From the NCBI GenBank assembly GCA_045635085.1, contig JAZRBM010000008.1, forward strand, positions 1-64,000: DNA of 64,000 bases, read 5' to 3'. Below the pieces are notes generated by a model. It saw only the letters and a list, made by a program, of their open reading frames with translations. It ran no database searches and was not told the DNA's origin. The stretch comes from Congzhengia sp045635085. GTDB taxonomy: Bacteria; Bacillota; Clostridia; UBA1381; UBA9506. The position numbers were made by a program, and so were the translations under genes. Below are positions 51,360 through 60,224 of this stretch, piece by piece; position 1 is the stretch's first letter, and each line of letters starts with the position of its first letter.

Positions 51360-52397
51360 TTAATGTATAAACATCGCATCGCCGAATGAGAAAAATCTAT
51401 ATTTTTCTTCTACTGCCGCTTGATATGCTGCGAGCACATTTTCCCTGCCGGCTAAAGCTGACACAAGCATTATGAGTGTGGATTTTGGCAGATGAAAATT
51501 TGTAATTAAAGCATCAAGGCATCTGAATTTGTATCCGGGATAGATAAAAATACCGGTTTCGCCTGAGCAGGGCTTAACAAATCCATCGCTGTCTGCAATC
51601 GACTCAAGTACTCTTGTAGATGTCGTGCCGACGCAAATTATTTTTTTTCCGCTCTTTTTTGTTTCGTTTATTATTTTGGCAGTATCGCTGCTTACTACAT
51701 AGCTTTCTGTGTGCATTACGTGCTCGGAAATTTTATCAACCTTTACGGGACGAAAAGTTCCAAGACCCACGTGCAACGTGACAAATGCAATATTTACGCC
51801 TTTTTTTCTTATTTTTTCCAGAAAATTCTCATCAAAGTGAAGACCTGCAGTCGGTGCTGCAGCAGAGCCGGTGTTACGCGCATATACTGTTTGATAACGG
51901 TCGCGCTCTAGTAGTTTTTCGTGAATATATGGCGGAAGCGGCATTTCGCCGAGCTCATCTAAAATCTCGTTAAATATCCCGTCGTATGAAAAACGCACGA
52001 TTCTGTTTCCGTTATCTAAAACCTCTAAAATCTCGCCCGCAAGCTTTCCGTCTCCGAATGAAATCACCTTTCCCGGAGTGCATTTTTTTCCGGGGCGAAC
52101 GATAATTTCCCAGATGTCATCTTCTTTTTGTGAAAGGAGCAAAAATTCAATAGCAGCCCCTGTTTTGTTTGTCCCGTAGAGCCTTGCCGGCAAAACCTTA
52201 GTATCGTTTAAAACCAGACAGTCTCCCTCTTGTAAAAAGTCTAAAACATCCGAAAATGTGCGGTGAGAAAGTGCACCTGTTTCTTTATCGAGAACTAAAA
52301 GACGCGATGACGGACGGTTTTTAAGGGGAGTCTGGGCAATGAGCTCTTCAGGAAGAAAATAGTCAAAATCTGACACCTTCATATCATTTATTGCCAT
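51360..52397 (-). CDS. queA: S-adenosylmethionine:tRNA ribosyltransferase-isomerase
   Basis: About 345 residues. It makes epoxyqueuosine from preQ1-tRNA. MKVSDFDYFLPEELIAQTP, SSRLLVLDKETG, NDTKVLPARL and TAGLHFDENFL are signatures. The start is set at 52397 (GAGGTG 7 bases upstream), overlapping the RpiR gene by 14 bases; the classic family start would be the ATG at 52382. No tgt gene follows in the window. Confidence 0.95.
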   Translation of the reverse strand: MAINDMKVSDFDYFLPEELIAQTPLKNRPSSRLLVLDKETGALSHRTFSDVLDFLQEGDCLVLNDTKVLPARLYGTNKTGAAIEFLLLSQKEDDIWEIIVRPGKKCTPGKVISFGDGKLAGEILEVLDNGNRIVRFSYDGIFNEILDELGEMPLPPYIHEKLLERDRYQTVYARNTGSAAAPTAGLHFDENFLEKIRKKGVNIAFVTLHVGLGTFRPVKVDKISEHVMHTESYVVSSDTAKIINETKKSGKKIICVGTTSTRVLESIADSDGFVKPCSGETGIFIYPGYKFRCLDALITNFHLPKSTLIMLVSALAGRENVLAAYQAAVEEKYRFFSFGDAMFIH

Positions 52398-53241
52398 CGT
52401 CATACACCTCATTATCTGACCAGATGCTTTCTAATTTGCGAAGTGATTTTGCTGCTTCATCGGGTAATTTCATACTTGCTGCCACGATAAGAGCATTTAT
52501 TAAAGACAGTGGAGCGACCAGCGAGTCGACAAACGCCTCCATGTCTGTTTTTGCAATTAAGGGATAGTCGCACAGCTGCAGAATCGGCGAATTTTCGCCG
52601 TCTGTGATGCCTATGATTCTGGCATTGTTTTTTTTGGCGTGCTCTACCGCACGAATCGTTCGAAGCGAATATCTGGGAAGTGAAAAAGCGATTAAAACAT
52701 CGTTTTCGCTGATTCTGAACATTTGCTCAAAAATATCGCCGACAGATGTGCCGTTCACGAGCTTGACATATGGGAACAAAAAGTTTAAGTAATAGCTCAA
52801 AAACCTCGCTAGAGCAGAAGATCCGCGAAGACCGATTATGTAAATTTTTTTAGCATTAATCAAAGCATCAACAGCGCCTGAAAAAGATGCGCGGTCAACC
52901 TGATTAAGAGTTGTTTTTATTTTATCTATGTCGGCTTCAAGAACCGATGAAAGAATATCTGTGTCGTGATATTGCCCCATAGCTCTCTCCAAGCGCTGAA
53001 CGCTTGTGAGCTTTGACTTAGCATAGTCTGTCAACGCGCGTTGGAAATGGCTGTATTTTTCAAAACCGAGTTCTGAAGAAAAACGAACAACTGTTGCTTC
53101 GGAAACTTTAGTTGCACATGACAGCTGCTCAACATTCATAAATGCCGCCTCGTGGTAGTTCTGGCGGATGTAGTCCGACAAAAGCTTGTGGCTTTTGCTC
53201 ATAGAGGCGTAGTTTTTGTCTATTTGTTTTATAACGTCCAT
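52384..53241 (-). CDS. MurR/RpiR-family transcriptional regulator
   Basis: 285 residues. An N-terminal HTH_6 domain (about 1-77; ATKVSEATVVRFSSELGFEK YSHFQ) and a C-terminal SIS sugar-phosphate domain (about 125-255; KIYIIGLRGSSALARFLSYY, FSLPRYSLRTI) are seen. It probably senses a sugar phosphate. It is divergent from the oad operon, about 240 bp away, and overlaps queA. The oad operon is a plausible target, but this is not shown. Confidence 0.9.
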   Translation of the reverse strand: MDVIKQIDKNYASMSKSHKLLSDYIRQNYHEAAFMNVEQLSCATKVSEATVVRFSSELGFEKYSHFQRALTDYAKSKLTSVQRLERAMGQYHDTDILSSVLEADIDKIKTTLNQVDRASFSGAVDALINAKKIYIIGLRGSSALARFLSYYLNFLFPYVKLVNGTSVGDIFEQMFRISENDVLIAFSLPRYSLRTIRAVEHAKKNNARIIGITDGENSPILQLCDYPLIAKTDMEAFVDSLVAPLSLINALIVAASMKLPDEAAKSLRKLESIWSDNEVYDDGNK

Positions 53242-53344
53242 ATCAAACCTCGCAAAAAAATTACTCTATACATATAATAATATTTTTTTACAAAAAATAC
53301 AATAGATTAAAGAAAAAATTTTAAAAAATTGTGCTCAAATACTA

Positions 53345-53373
53345 TTGATATTCAAGTATTTTTTTGGTAAGAT
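53345..53373 (+). promoter_or_regulatory. Sigma-A promoter of the oad operon
   Basis: TTGATA (53345-53350), 17-base spacer, TAAGAT (53368-53373), about 105 bases before the oadG start. Confidence 0.65.
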
Positions 53374-53418
53374 GATATTATTGAGAAAATTGGCATTTTT
53401 GTTAAGATTTTCCTTGCA

Positions 53419-53432
53419 AAAAAGCGCTTTCA
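53419..53432 (+). promoter_or_regulatory. Candidate cre (CcpA) site in the oad leader
   Basis: AAAAAGCGCTTTCA matches the cre pattern TGWAARCGYTWWCA at 12 of 14 positions. It lies about 45 bases downstream of the -10 box, a place where CcpA blocks elongation. Confidence 0.4.
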
Positions 53433-53478
53433 CATAGAAAATGAGAAAGGAAATGGATTCGAAGGGAGGGCAATATAA

Positions 53479-53760
53479 GTGGAACTTTCAAATGCAGTAG
53501 TAATAGGACTTGGTATAGGAACGGTATTTGTAGGTCTTATATGCTTGGTTCTTATTTGCTACATCACAAGCGTAGTTGTAAGAATTTTTCAAAAAACTGA
53601 AGGGGCAGCTCCTGCTCCTGAAAAAGTGAGCGCGCCAGCATCTAATGTATCAGCGATTGCAAATAAAGGCGAGTTTGCAGCAGCTATAGCCACAGCTATA
53701 GCAGAAGATTTGGGTACGGACGTATCAGGTATTCGAATTAAATCAATAAAGAAGTTATAA
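53479..53760 (+). CDS. Sodium-pump decarboxylase gamma subunit (OadG-like)
   Basis: 93 residues. One N-terminal helix (about 8-33), a Pro/Ala linker (about 42-58) and a C-terminal part IAAAIATAIAEDLGTDVSGI RIKSIKKL, the pattern of small OadG/MmdD-like subunits that hold the complex together. The start is GTG at 53479, with GGGAGGG about 9 bases upstream. First gene of the operon. Confidence 0.8.
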   Translation: MELSNAVVIGLGIGTVFVGLICLVLICYITSVVVRIFQKTEGAAPAPEKVSAPASNVSAIANKGEFAAAIATAIAEDLGTDVSGIRIKSIKKL

Positions 53761-53792
53761 TAAAAAAACAATTTTGAAAGGAACGATAAAAA

Positions 53793-54155
53793 ATGAAAAC
53801 ATACAAAGTAAATGTAAATGGTACACAATACATGGTAGAAATCGAATTAATCGACGGAGCACAAGCTCAGGCACAAGCTCCAGCAGCAGCGCCGGCACCA
53901 GTTGCAGCTCCTGCTCCAGCAGCACCGGCACCAGCAGCAGGCTCTGAAACAGTTACAGCTCCTATGCCGGGAACAATCTTAGATGTTAAGGTTTCTGCAG
54001 GAGATGCAGTAGCAGAAGGTCAGGTTCTTATGATTTTAGAGGCTATGAAGATGGAAAATGAAATTATGGCACCATGCGCAGGAACAGTTGCAGCAGTAAA
54101 CGTAACAAAGGGTGCATCTGTTTCTTCAGGCGACGTTCTTTGCTCAATCAACTAA
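53793..54155 (+). CDS. Biotin carrier protein of the sodium pump decarboxylase
   Basis: 120 residues. A short N-terminal part, an Ala/Pro hinge (about 27-48) and a biotinyl domain with EAMKMENEI (biotin on the central Lys, about residue 86). It carries CO2 from the alpha to the beta subunit. 32 bases after the gamma gene, AAAGGA upstream. Confidence 0.95.
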   Translation: MKTYKVNVNGTQYMVEIELIDGAQAQAQAPAAAPAPVAAPAPAAPAPAAGSETVTAPMPGTILDVKVSAGDAVAEGQVLMILEAMKMENEIMAPCAGTVAAVNVTKGASVSSGDVLCSIN

Positions 54156-54170
54156 TTACCGGAGGATAAA

Positions 54171-55415
54171 ATGGAACCTATTATTAACTTTTTGCAGCAG
54201 ACGGGCTTTTATATGCTGTCACTTGGCGACAACTGGCAAACCGTTTTAATGGTTTTAATTGCTTGCGTGCTGTTGTATTTGGCTATTGTTAAAAAATTTG
54301 AACCATTGCTTTTATTACCAATCGCTTTTGGTATGTTACTTACAAACTTGATAGGCGCAGAAGTTTTCCACGAAGAGCTTTTTGCCGGTGGTCATGTTCA
54401 CTGGGATTTGTTCGGTGGTGCTAAGAACGCGGCAGGGGCAGTTATAACTCCTGGCCTTGTCGATATCTTGTACTTAGGAGTTAAGCTTGGTGTTTATCCT
54501 TGTCTTATCTTCATTGGCGTTGGCGCTATGACAGACTTTGGTCCGTTGATTGCAAATCCTAAGAGCTTATTATTAGGTGCTGCAGCACAGCTTGGTATAT
54601 TTGTAACATTCTGGGGCGTTCGTGAACTCTTCCCGATTATATTGGGTGCAGAGGGATTGGTAGAGATGCTGGCAGGAACACCATTGGAAAAGCTTGCAGC
54701 GTCAGTTGGTATAATCGGCGGCGCAGATGGTCCGACAGCAATTTTTGTTACATCAAAGCTTGCTCCTAACTTTTTAGGACCTATTGCAGTCGCGGCGTAT
54801 TCTTATATGGCGTTAGTTCCTGTTATTCAGCCTCCTATTATGAAGGCTCTTACAACAAAGGAAGAAAGAAAAATCGAAATGAAGGCGCTCCGCCAGGTTT
54901 CAAAGACAGAAAAAATCTTATTCCCAATTGTTGTTACAATTTTTGTTGCATGGCTCGTTCCATCAGCAGCTCCGCTTGTTGGTTCGCTTATGCTCGGTAA
55001 CCTTCTCACAGAGTCAGGTGTTTGTGACAGACTTGCTAAAACAGTTCAGAACGAGCTTATGAACATAGTTACAATTTTCTTAGGCGTTTCAGTCGGTGCA
55101 ACAGCAACAGCGAGCACATTCTTAAATCCATTGACACTTTGCATAATTGCAATGGGCGTTGTTGCTTTTGGTATGGGTACAGCAAGTGGTGTGTTACTTG
55201 CTAAGTTTATGAATTTGTTCTTAAAGCAGAAAATTAACCCACTGATTGGTTCAGCCGGTGTTTCTGCTGTTCCGATGGCTGCCCGTGTTTCACAGACAGT
55301 AGGTCAAAAGGAAAACCCCAAAAACTTCCTTTTAATGCACGCTATGGGACCAAACGTTGCAGGTGTTATCGGTTCAGCTATTGCTGCCGGTGTATTACTT
55401 GCGCTATTCCAATAA
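54171..55415 (+). CDS. oadB: Sodium-translocating decarboxylase beta subunit
   Basis: 414 residues, about ten membrane helices. LIFIGVGAMTDFGPLIANPK, GIIGGADGPTAIFVTSKLAP (sodium site with Asp) and the GNLLTESGVCDRL stretch are OadB/MmdB/GcdB signatures. It decarboxylates the carboxybiotin and pumps sodium out. 15 bases after the carrier gene. Confidence 0.96.
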   Translation: MEPIINFLQQTGFYMLSLGDNWQTVLMVLIACVLLYLAIVKKFEPLLLLPIAFGMLLTNLIGAEVFHEELFAGGHVHWDLFGGAKNAAGAVITPGLVDILYLGVKLGVYPCLIFIGVGAMTDFGPLIANPKSLLLGAAAQLGIFVTFWGVRELFPIILGAEGLVEMLAGTPLEKLAASVGIIGGADGPTAIFVTSKLAPNFLGPIAVAAYSYMALVPVIQPPIMKALTTKEERKIEMKALRQVSKTEKILFPIVVTIFVAWLVPSAAPLVGSLMLGNLLTESGVCDRLAKTVQNELMNIVTIFLGVSVGATATASTFLNPLTLCIIAMGVVAFGMGTASGVLLAKFMNLFLKQKINPLIGSAGVSAVPMAARVSQTVGQKENPKNFLLMHAMGPNVAGVIGSAIAAGVLLALFQ

Positions 55416-55441
55416 GTCTTTAAACAGAAAGGACAAAATTT

Positions 55442-56845
55442 ATGAGTAAATTATATATTACAGACACCATTCTTCGTGATGCTCATCAGTCACAGGCGGC
55501 AACAAGAATGACTACAGAAGAAATGTTGCCCGCATGCCGCGCTTTAGACGAAATTGGCTACTGGTCACTTGAGTGCTGGGGCGGTGCGACATTTGATTCA
55601 TGTATGAGATTTTTGAACGAAGATCCATGGGAAAGACTTCGCATGCTAAAGGCGGCAATGCCTAAAACACCTTTGCAGATGCTTTTCCGTGGTCAGAATA
55701 TCTTAGGCTACAAGCACTATGCCGATGATGTTGTTGCGCAGTTTTGTAAAAAATCAATCGAAAATGGTATTGATATCGTCAGAATTTTCGACGCATTAAA
55801 CGATACAAGAAATATGGAAGCGGCAATCAAATATGTAAAAGAATACGGCGGCAAGGTAGAGGCTGCACTTTCATACACAACAAGTCCTGTTCATAACGAG
55901 GAGTACTTTGTTCGCTTAGCATCTGAACTGGAAAAAATGGGTGCAGACGTTATCTGTATCAAGGATATGGCAAACCTCTTGCTTCCTTATGACGCTTATA
56001 GCTTGGTTAAAAAGCTAAAAGAAAACGTGAGTGTTCCAATTCATCTTCACACACACAACACATCAGGTACGGGCGATATGACATATTTGATGGCAGCTCA
56101 GGCCGGTGTTGATATTGTTGACTGTGCGCTTTCTCCTCTGTCCAACGGAACATCCAACCCAACAACAGAGAGTCTTGTTGCAACCTTAAAGGGTACAGAC
56201 CGCGACACTGGACTTGATTTAGAAAAATTATCAAAAGCCGCGGTTCATTTTAGAGAGGTTGCTAAAAGACTGAAAGAGTCTGGCGATTTAGACCCTAAGG
56301 TGCTAAATGTTGATACAAATACACTTTTATATCAGGTACCGGGCGGTATGCTTTCAAACCTTATTTCACAGCTAAAGCAGGCTAATGCCGAAGATAAGTA
56401 CTACGAGGTTTTGGCAGAAGTTCCAAGAGTTCGTGAAGACTTTGGTTATCCTCCGCTTGTAACACCTACATCACAGATTGTAGGTTCACAGGCAGTTTTA
56501 AATGTGCTTGCCGGCGAAAGATACAAGATGGTTACAAAAGAGTCTAAGGGCTTATTAAGAGGCGAGTATGGTCGTTTGCCTGCACCTGTTAACGAAGAGG
56601 TAAGAAAGAAAGCAATCGGCGACGATGAGATTATAGAGTGTCGTCCTGCTGACCTTATTGCACCTGAGTTTGAAAAGTACAAGGAAGAAACAAAGGACTT
56701 TGCACGTAGTGAAGAAGACGTTTTAAGCTATGCACTTTTCCCGCAGGTCGCAAAGAAATTCTTTGATATCCGTGACGGAAAGCAAGACGAACCAAAGCAA
56801 GACGACAATAAGGAAAGAGTATTGTACGTAGAAGATTTATCATAA
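55442..56845 (+). CDS. oadA: Oxaloacetate decarboxylase alpha (carboxyltransferase) subunit
   Basis: 467 residues. The start ITDTILRDAHQSQAATRM and metal ligands HLHTHNTSGTG with the catalytic Lys in CIKDMANLL (about residue 180) fit the oxaloacetate decarboxylase/pyruvate carboxylase 5S group. Unlike many OadA it lacks its own biotin domain, which is the separate gene at 53793. With beta, gamma and carrier genes it makes a complete pump. Confidence 0.95.
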   Translation: MSKLYITDTILRDAHQSQAATRMTTEEMLPACRALDEIGYWSLECWGGATFDSCMRFLNEDPWERLRMLKAAMPKTPLQMLFRGQNILGYKHYADDVVAQFCKKSIENGIDIVRIFDALNDTRNMEAAIKYVKEYGGKVEAALSYTTSPVHNEEYFVRLASELEKMGADVICIKDMANLLLPYDAYSLVKKLKENVSVPIHLHTHNTSGTGDMTYLMAAQAGVDIVDCALSPLSNGTSNPTTESLVATLKGTDRDTGLDLEKLSKAAVHFREVAKRLKESGDLDPKVLNVDTNTLLYQVPGGMLSNLISQLKQANAEDKYYEVLAEVPRVREDFGYPPLVTPTSQIVGSQAVLNVLAGERYKMVTKESKGLLRGEYGRLPAPVNEEVRKKAIGDDEIIECRPADLIAPEFEKYKEETKDFARSEEDVLSYALFPQVAKKFFDIRDGKQDEPKQDDNKERVLYVEDLS

Positions 56846-56849
56846 AATT

Positions 56850-56895
56850 AAAAAAGGGTGTATCAAAATGATTTCATTTTGATACACCCTTTTTT
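56850..56895. terminator. 20-bp stem bidirectional terminator after oadA
   Basis: A perfect 20-bp stem (56851-56870 with 56875-56894; core GGGTGTATC/GATACACCC), four-base loop, T run after. Confidence 0.95.
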
Positions 56896-56925
56896 AGGTT
56901 AGATGGATTGTGCTAAAGCCCTTTT

Positions 56926-57183
56926 TTATTCATCAAGTATTGCTTCTAATGTCTTGGTTGCTATATCAAATTCATCATCATCTAGCGCTAAAAGCTCATA
57001 TCCGTCATCGTTTTCCAAATAGCCATAGATAAAGATTTCGTCCTGCACATCATCGTTTTCGTCAACGGGCGCTAATGCGATGTATTCGGTATCGCCTGCG
57101 GTGTAGGTGGTTATTACCAGGCATCTTACATTTTCGCCATCTTCTGTGTTAAGGTCAATATAGACTAATTCATTATTTTCCAT
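56926..57183 (-). CDS. DUF1292-family acidic protein
   Basis: 85 residues, strongly acidic, with YIDLNTEDGENVRCLVITTY and YIALAPVDENDDVQDEIFIY, the DUF1292 pattern. Function unknown. The ATG overlaps the end of the decarboxylase gene by 11 bases. Confidence 0.85.
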   Translation of the reverse strand: MENNELVYIDLNTEDGENVRCLVITTYTAGDTEYIALAPVDENDDVQDEIFIYGYLENDDGYELLALDDDEFDIATKTLEAILDE

Positions 57184-58504
57184 AATGTTCCTCCTGTTTT
57201 ATGTATATTTGCGGGTATTTTCCGTGTGTACTTTTTAAGTCGTGACTGTTTTTCAGATAATTTATAATCTCTTCAGAAATCACTTCTCCGGGAACTAAAA
57301 CGGGCGCTCCGGGAGGATACGCAAAGATATATTCAAGCGATATTTTCCCAACAGAGTCAAAAACATTAAAAAGCTCGCCCTCTGTATTTAGTGCATCGTG
57401 CATTTCCATGCGCTTTTTGGAAAGTACAAGCTCTGTTTTTTCCTTGGGGCTTGCCTTTTTAAATTCTTTGTCAATTTTAAGGAGTGCTGAGAAGAGTGCA
57501 TTTAATGTTTTTTTTGTATCGCAAATGGTTGCCATCGCAAGTACATAATTTTTAGTCGCCATCTCAACTTCTATTTTTTCTTTTTTAAGCAGAGCTTTAA
57601 GCTTTTTCCCGTCGTTTGCAGCGATTATGATTTTACTCATATCATCAAAATGCGTAACAACAATATTTTTTAGCTTTTTGGTTTTATAATAAAAATCATC
57701 AAGCCGCCTATAAAGCAGCGAAAACGCATCTTTATTATCGAGCATAAACCTTGCGCACTCATCGATTGATGCAAGCAAGACATAGCTGGGGCTTGACGTT
57801 TCAAAAATTGAAAGTGCGTGCCTTACAATACCTGCATCAACTCGCGAAGAATTAATGTTTAAAAGTGCTGTCTGCGTCAAAGACGGCAGTGTCTTATGAA
57901 GACTCATAACGCAAATGTCACATTCAGGATTAGAGTCTGTAAAGTGCGCGCCGTGAGCGCAATCCACAAAAAGATACGCGCCGCATTTTTTGCATATCTC
58001 ATAAATAGAAGAAATATCTGAAATCACGCCATCATAGGTAGGTGACGTAATGACTACCAAACCGATATTGTGCTCATTTATTTCTCTTTCTACATCTTTT
58101 GGGTCAATCTCTCCCAAAATGCCAAACTCGCGGGATTTTGGCATAACATAGTAGGTAGAAAGACCTAAAATTTCCGAAGCGTTATATACTGACTTGTGAC
58201 AATTTCGTGCGATTAATATATTTTTGTTTTCTCGCGACAGAGAGTATATTCCCGCCAATATGCCGCAGGTTGACCCGTTGACAAGCAAAAAGCAATCAAA
58301 AGCGCCATAAAGCTCTTTAAAAAGGTCTTTTGTCTCTTTTAACACGCCCTGCATATCGTGAAGATTATCAAAACCGTCAACTTCTGTTATGTCGATATTA
58401 TAAGGAATTGATGCTCTTTTAAAAGCCCTTTTATGTCCAGGCATATGAAAGGGCGTTTTAGTCTTGTTATATTTAATTAGCTTTTTTAAAAGAGAGTCGT
58501 TCAT
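57173..58504 (-). CDS. Orn/Lys/Arg decarboxylase-family PLP protein
   Basis: 443 residues. TPFHMPGHKRAF near the start, VNGSTCGILA, FVDCAHGAHF and the Schiff-base Lys in MSLHKTLPSLTQTALLN (about residue 210) define the short prokaryotic branch of the family. It probably decarboxylates an amino acid, the first step to a polyamine; which amino acid is uncertain. The C-terminal FAYPPGAPVLVPGE motif is conserved. 2 bases after nfo. Confidence 0.9.
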   Translation of the reverse strand: MNDSLLKKLIKYNKTKTPFHMPGHKRAFKRASIPYNIDITEVDGFDNLHDMQGVLKETKDLFKELYGAFDCFLLVNGSTCGILAGIYSLSRENKNILIARNCHKSVYNASEILGLSTYYVMPKSREFGILGEIDPKDVEREINEHNIGLVVITSPTYDGVISDISSIYEICKKCGAYLFVDCAHGAHFTDSNPECDICVMSLHKTLPSLTQTALLNINSSRVDAGIVRHALSIFETSSPSYVLLASIDECARFMLDNKDAFSLLYRRLDDFYYKTKKLKNIVVTHFDDMSKIIIAANDGKKLKALLKKEKIEVEMATKNYVLAMATICDTKKTLNALFSALLKIDKEFKKASPKEKTELVLSKKRMEMHDALNTEGELFNVFDSVGKISLEYIFAYPPGAPVLVPGEVISEEIINYLKNSHDLKSTHGKYPQIYIKQEEHYGK

Positions 58505-58506
58505 AA

Positions 58507-59334
58507 CTATTTCCTTAAGCTTTTAAGTAATTTGATTTCTTTAGCGTAGCCGTCTAACTCGTTTGGTGTTTCAAGATAAAACGGAAGGTCCCTAAGAGCA
58601 GGATGATTTATTATGCGACAAAACGCCTCTTCGCCGATAGAGCCTGCGCCAATGAGTTCGTGCCTGTCCTTGTGGCTTGAAAAAGGATTTTTACTGTCAT
58701 TTATGTGAATGGCACGAAGACGATTAAGACCGATTATTTTATCAAATTCATTTAAGACTCCGTCTAAATCATTCACTATATCATATCCGGCATCATAAAC
58801 GTGGCAGGTGTCTAAACAAACACCCACCTTATCGGATAACTCGACTTTATCTATGATTGCACGGATTTCGTGAAAATCACGTCCTACCTCAGAGCCCTTA
58901 CCGGACATCGTTTCGAGTAAAACCGTTGTTGTCATCTCAGGATATAAAATTTCGTTTAATGTATTGGCAATCATATTTATTCCTGCATCAGCGCCCTGAC
59001 CTACGTGGCTTCCCGGGTGAAAATTATAAAGGTTTCCGGGTATAGCCTCCATTCTGCGGATGTCGTCGATAAATGTATTTTTTGCAAATTCACGAATTCC
59101 GGGGTCTGAAGAGCAGACATTTAACGTATATGGGGCGTGAGCTAAAATTACCTCTATGCCATTTTCTTTGGCAAAGTCTAAATAGGCAGCGATATCTTTT
59201 TCATCAAGAGGCTTTGCCGCGCCGCCTCTTGGATTTCTTGTAAAAAACTGAAAGGTATTTGCGCCAATAGATACAGCAGTCTTTCCCATTGACAAAAATC
59301 CCTTTGATGCTGATAAATGACATCCTATCTTCAT
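58507..59334 (-). CDS. nfo: Deoxyribonuclease IV (AP endonuclease)
   Basis: 275 residues. It cleaves at abasic sites in base excision repair. Zinc ligands lie in the TIM barrel: GCHLSASKG, LAHAPYTLN, NFHPGSHVGQGAD, LLETMSGKGSE, CLDTCHVYDAGYD, HINDSKN and DRHELIGAG. Full length. Confidence 0.97.
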   Translation of the reverse strand: MKIGCHLSASKGFLSMGKTAVSIGANTFQFFTRNPRGGAAKPLDEKDIAAYLDFAKENGIEVILAHAPYTLNVCSSDPGIREFAKNTFIDDIRRMEAIPGNLYNFHPGSHVGQGADAGINMIANTLNEILYPEMTTTVLLETMSGKGSEVGRDFHEIRAIIDKVELSDKVGVCLDTCHVYDAGYDIVNDLDGVLNEFDKIIGLNRLRAIHINDSKNPFSSHKDRHELIGAGSIGEEAFCRIINHPALRDLPFYLETPNELDGYAKEIKLLKSLRK

Positions 59335-59342
59335 AATATCAC

Positions 59343-59684
59343 CTACACTAAGTTTTTAAATTTTTCGCCTGCAAGCAGGTGGAAATGCAGGTGAAAAACT
59401 GTCTGTCCTGCGTCTTCTCCGCAGTTGTTTAAGATACGGTATCCGGTATCAGCAACGCCTTCTGCCTCTGCGATTTTTTTAGCTGTTAAGATTATGTGCC
59501 CTAAAAGCTCTTTGTGCTTTTCTTCCAGCATATTTGCGCAGCAAATATGTTCTTTCGGGATTATTAAAATATGCGTTGGTGCAACCGGGGCAATATCGCG
59601 GAATGCGCATATAAACTCATCTTCATATACCTTGTCAGATGGAATTTCTCCCTTTACAATTTTACAAAACAAACAATCGCTCAT
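59343..59684 (-). CDS. HIT-family protein
   Basis: 113 residues. CLFCKIVKGEIPS with a zinc-type CxxC at the start and the histidine triad HLHFHLLAG at the end. It is a nucleotide phosphoramidase/hydrolase of the HinT group. Short gaps to aroK (2 bases) and nfo (8 bases) suggest one transcript. Confidence 0.95.
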   Translation of the reverse strand: MSDCLFCKIVKGEIPSDKVYEDEFICAFRDIAPVAPTHILIIPKEHICCANMLEEKHKELLGHIILTAKKIAEAEGVADTGYRILNNCGEDAGQTVFHLHFHLLAGEKFKNLV

Positions 59685-59686
59685 TT

Positions 59687-60214
59687 TTATTTCTCCTTTG
59701 TATAGTTTTTAATTTTTTCAACTACTTTATCGACCACCGCATCAATATCACGGTGGGTATCTTCGTCTACATCTACCACGATATCGCTTTTTTTGTAGTG
59801 CTCTTTGTATTCGTCTAAAATATCAATGATTTCTTCAAGCGTTTTCCCGCTAAGCTCTGCACGCTTGTTATGAGAATTTTTCAAATTTTCATATATAGTT
59901 TCAGGTCTGGCGCGCAGCCACACAGTGATGCCATTTTTAAAAATTATATCACGGCACACGTCATCAGTAAGCGTACTGCCACCCGTTGCAATAAGAGCGT
60001 TTTCGTTTTCGCAGATATTTTGCACTGCAAAGCGCTGGGCTCCTTCAAAGTATTTTTTGCCTTTTTTAGTGAGCACGTCTGCTACTGACATATTTTCACA
60101 TTTTTTGATATATTCATCGGTATCAAAAAAATCCATATTAAGTTTTCCGGAAACGCGTCTTCCCACTGTTGTTTTTCCTGTGCCCATGAACCCTACAAAT
60201 ATAATGTTACTCAT
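59687..60214 (-). CDS. aroK: Shikimate kinase
   Basis: 175 residues. P-loop GFMGTGKTTVGRRVSGKL, FFDTDEYIKK (DxD, shikimate side), GGST and LRARPETIYENL (lid) are typical. It phosphorylates shikimate for aromatic amino acid synthesis. No other aro genes are near. The CAP protein gene is 10 bases upstream. Confidence 0.93.
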   Translation of the reverse strand: MSNIIFVGFMGTGKTTVGRRVSGKLNMDFFDTDEYIKKCENMSVADVLTKKGKKYFEGAQRFAVQNICENENALIATGGSTLTDDVCRDIIFKNGITVWLRARPETIYENLKNSHNKRAELSGKTLEEIIDILDEYKEHYKKSDIVVDVDEDTHRDIDAVVDKVVEKIKNYTKEK

Positions 60215-60224
60215 AAATCCTCCG

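Noticed and set aside
53869..53945. Ala/Pro-rich repeat in the biotin carrier gene as a tandem DNA repeat
   Set aside because: It is the normal flexible hinge of biotinyl proteins.
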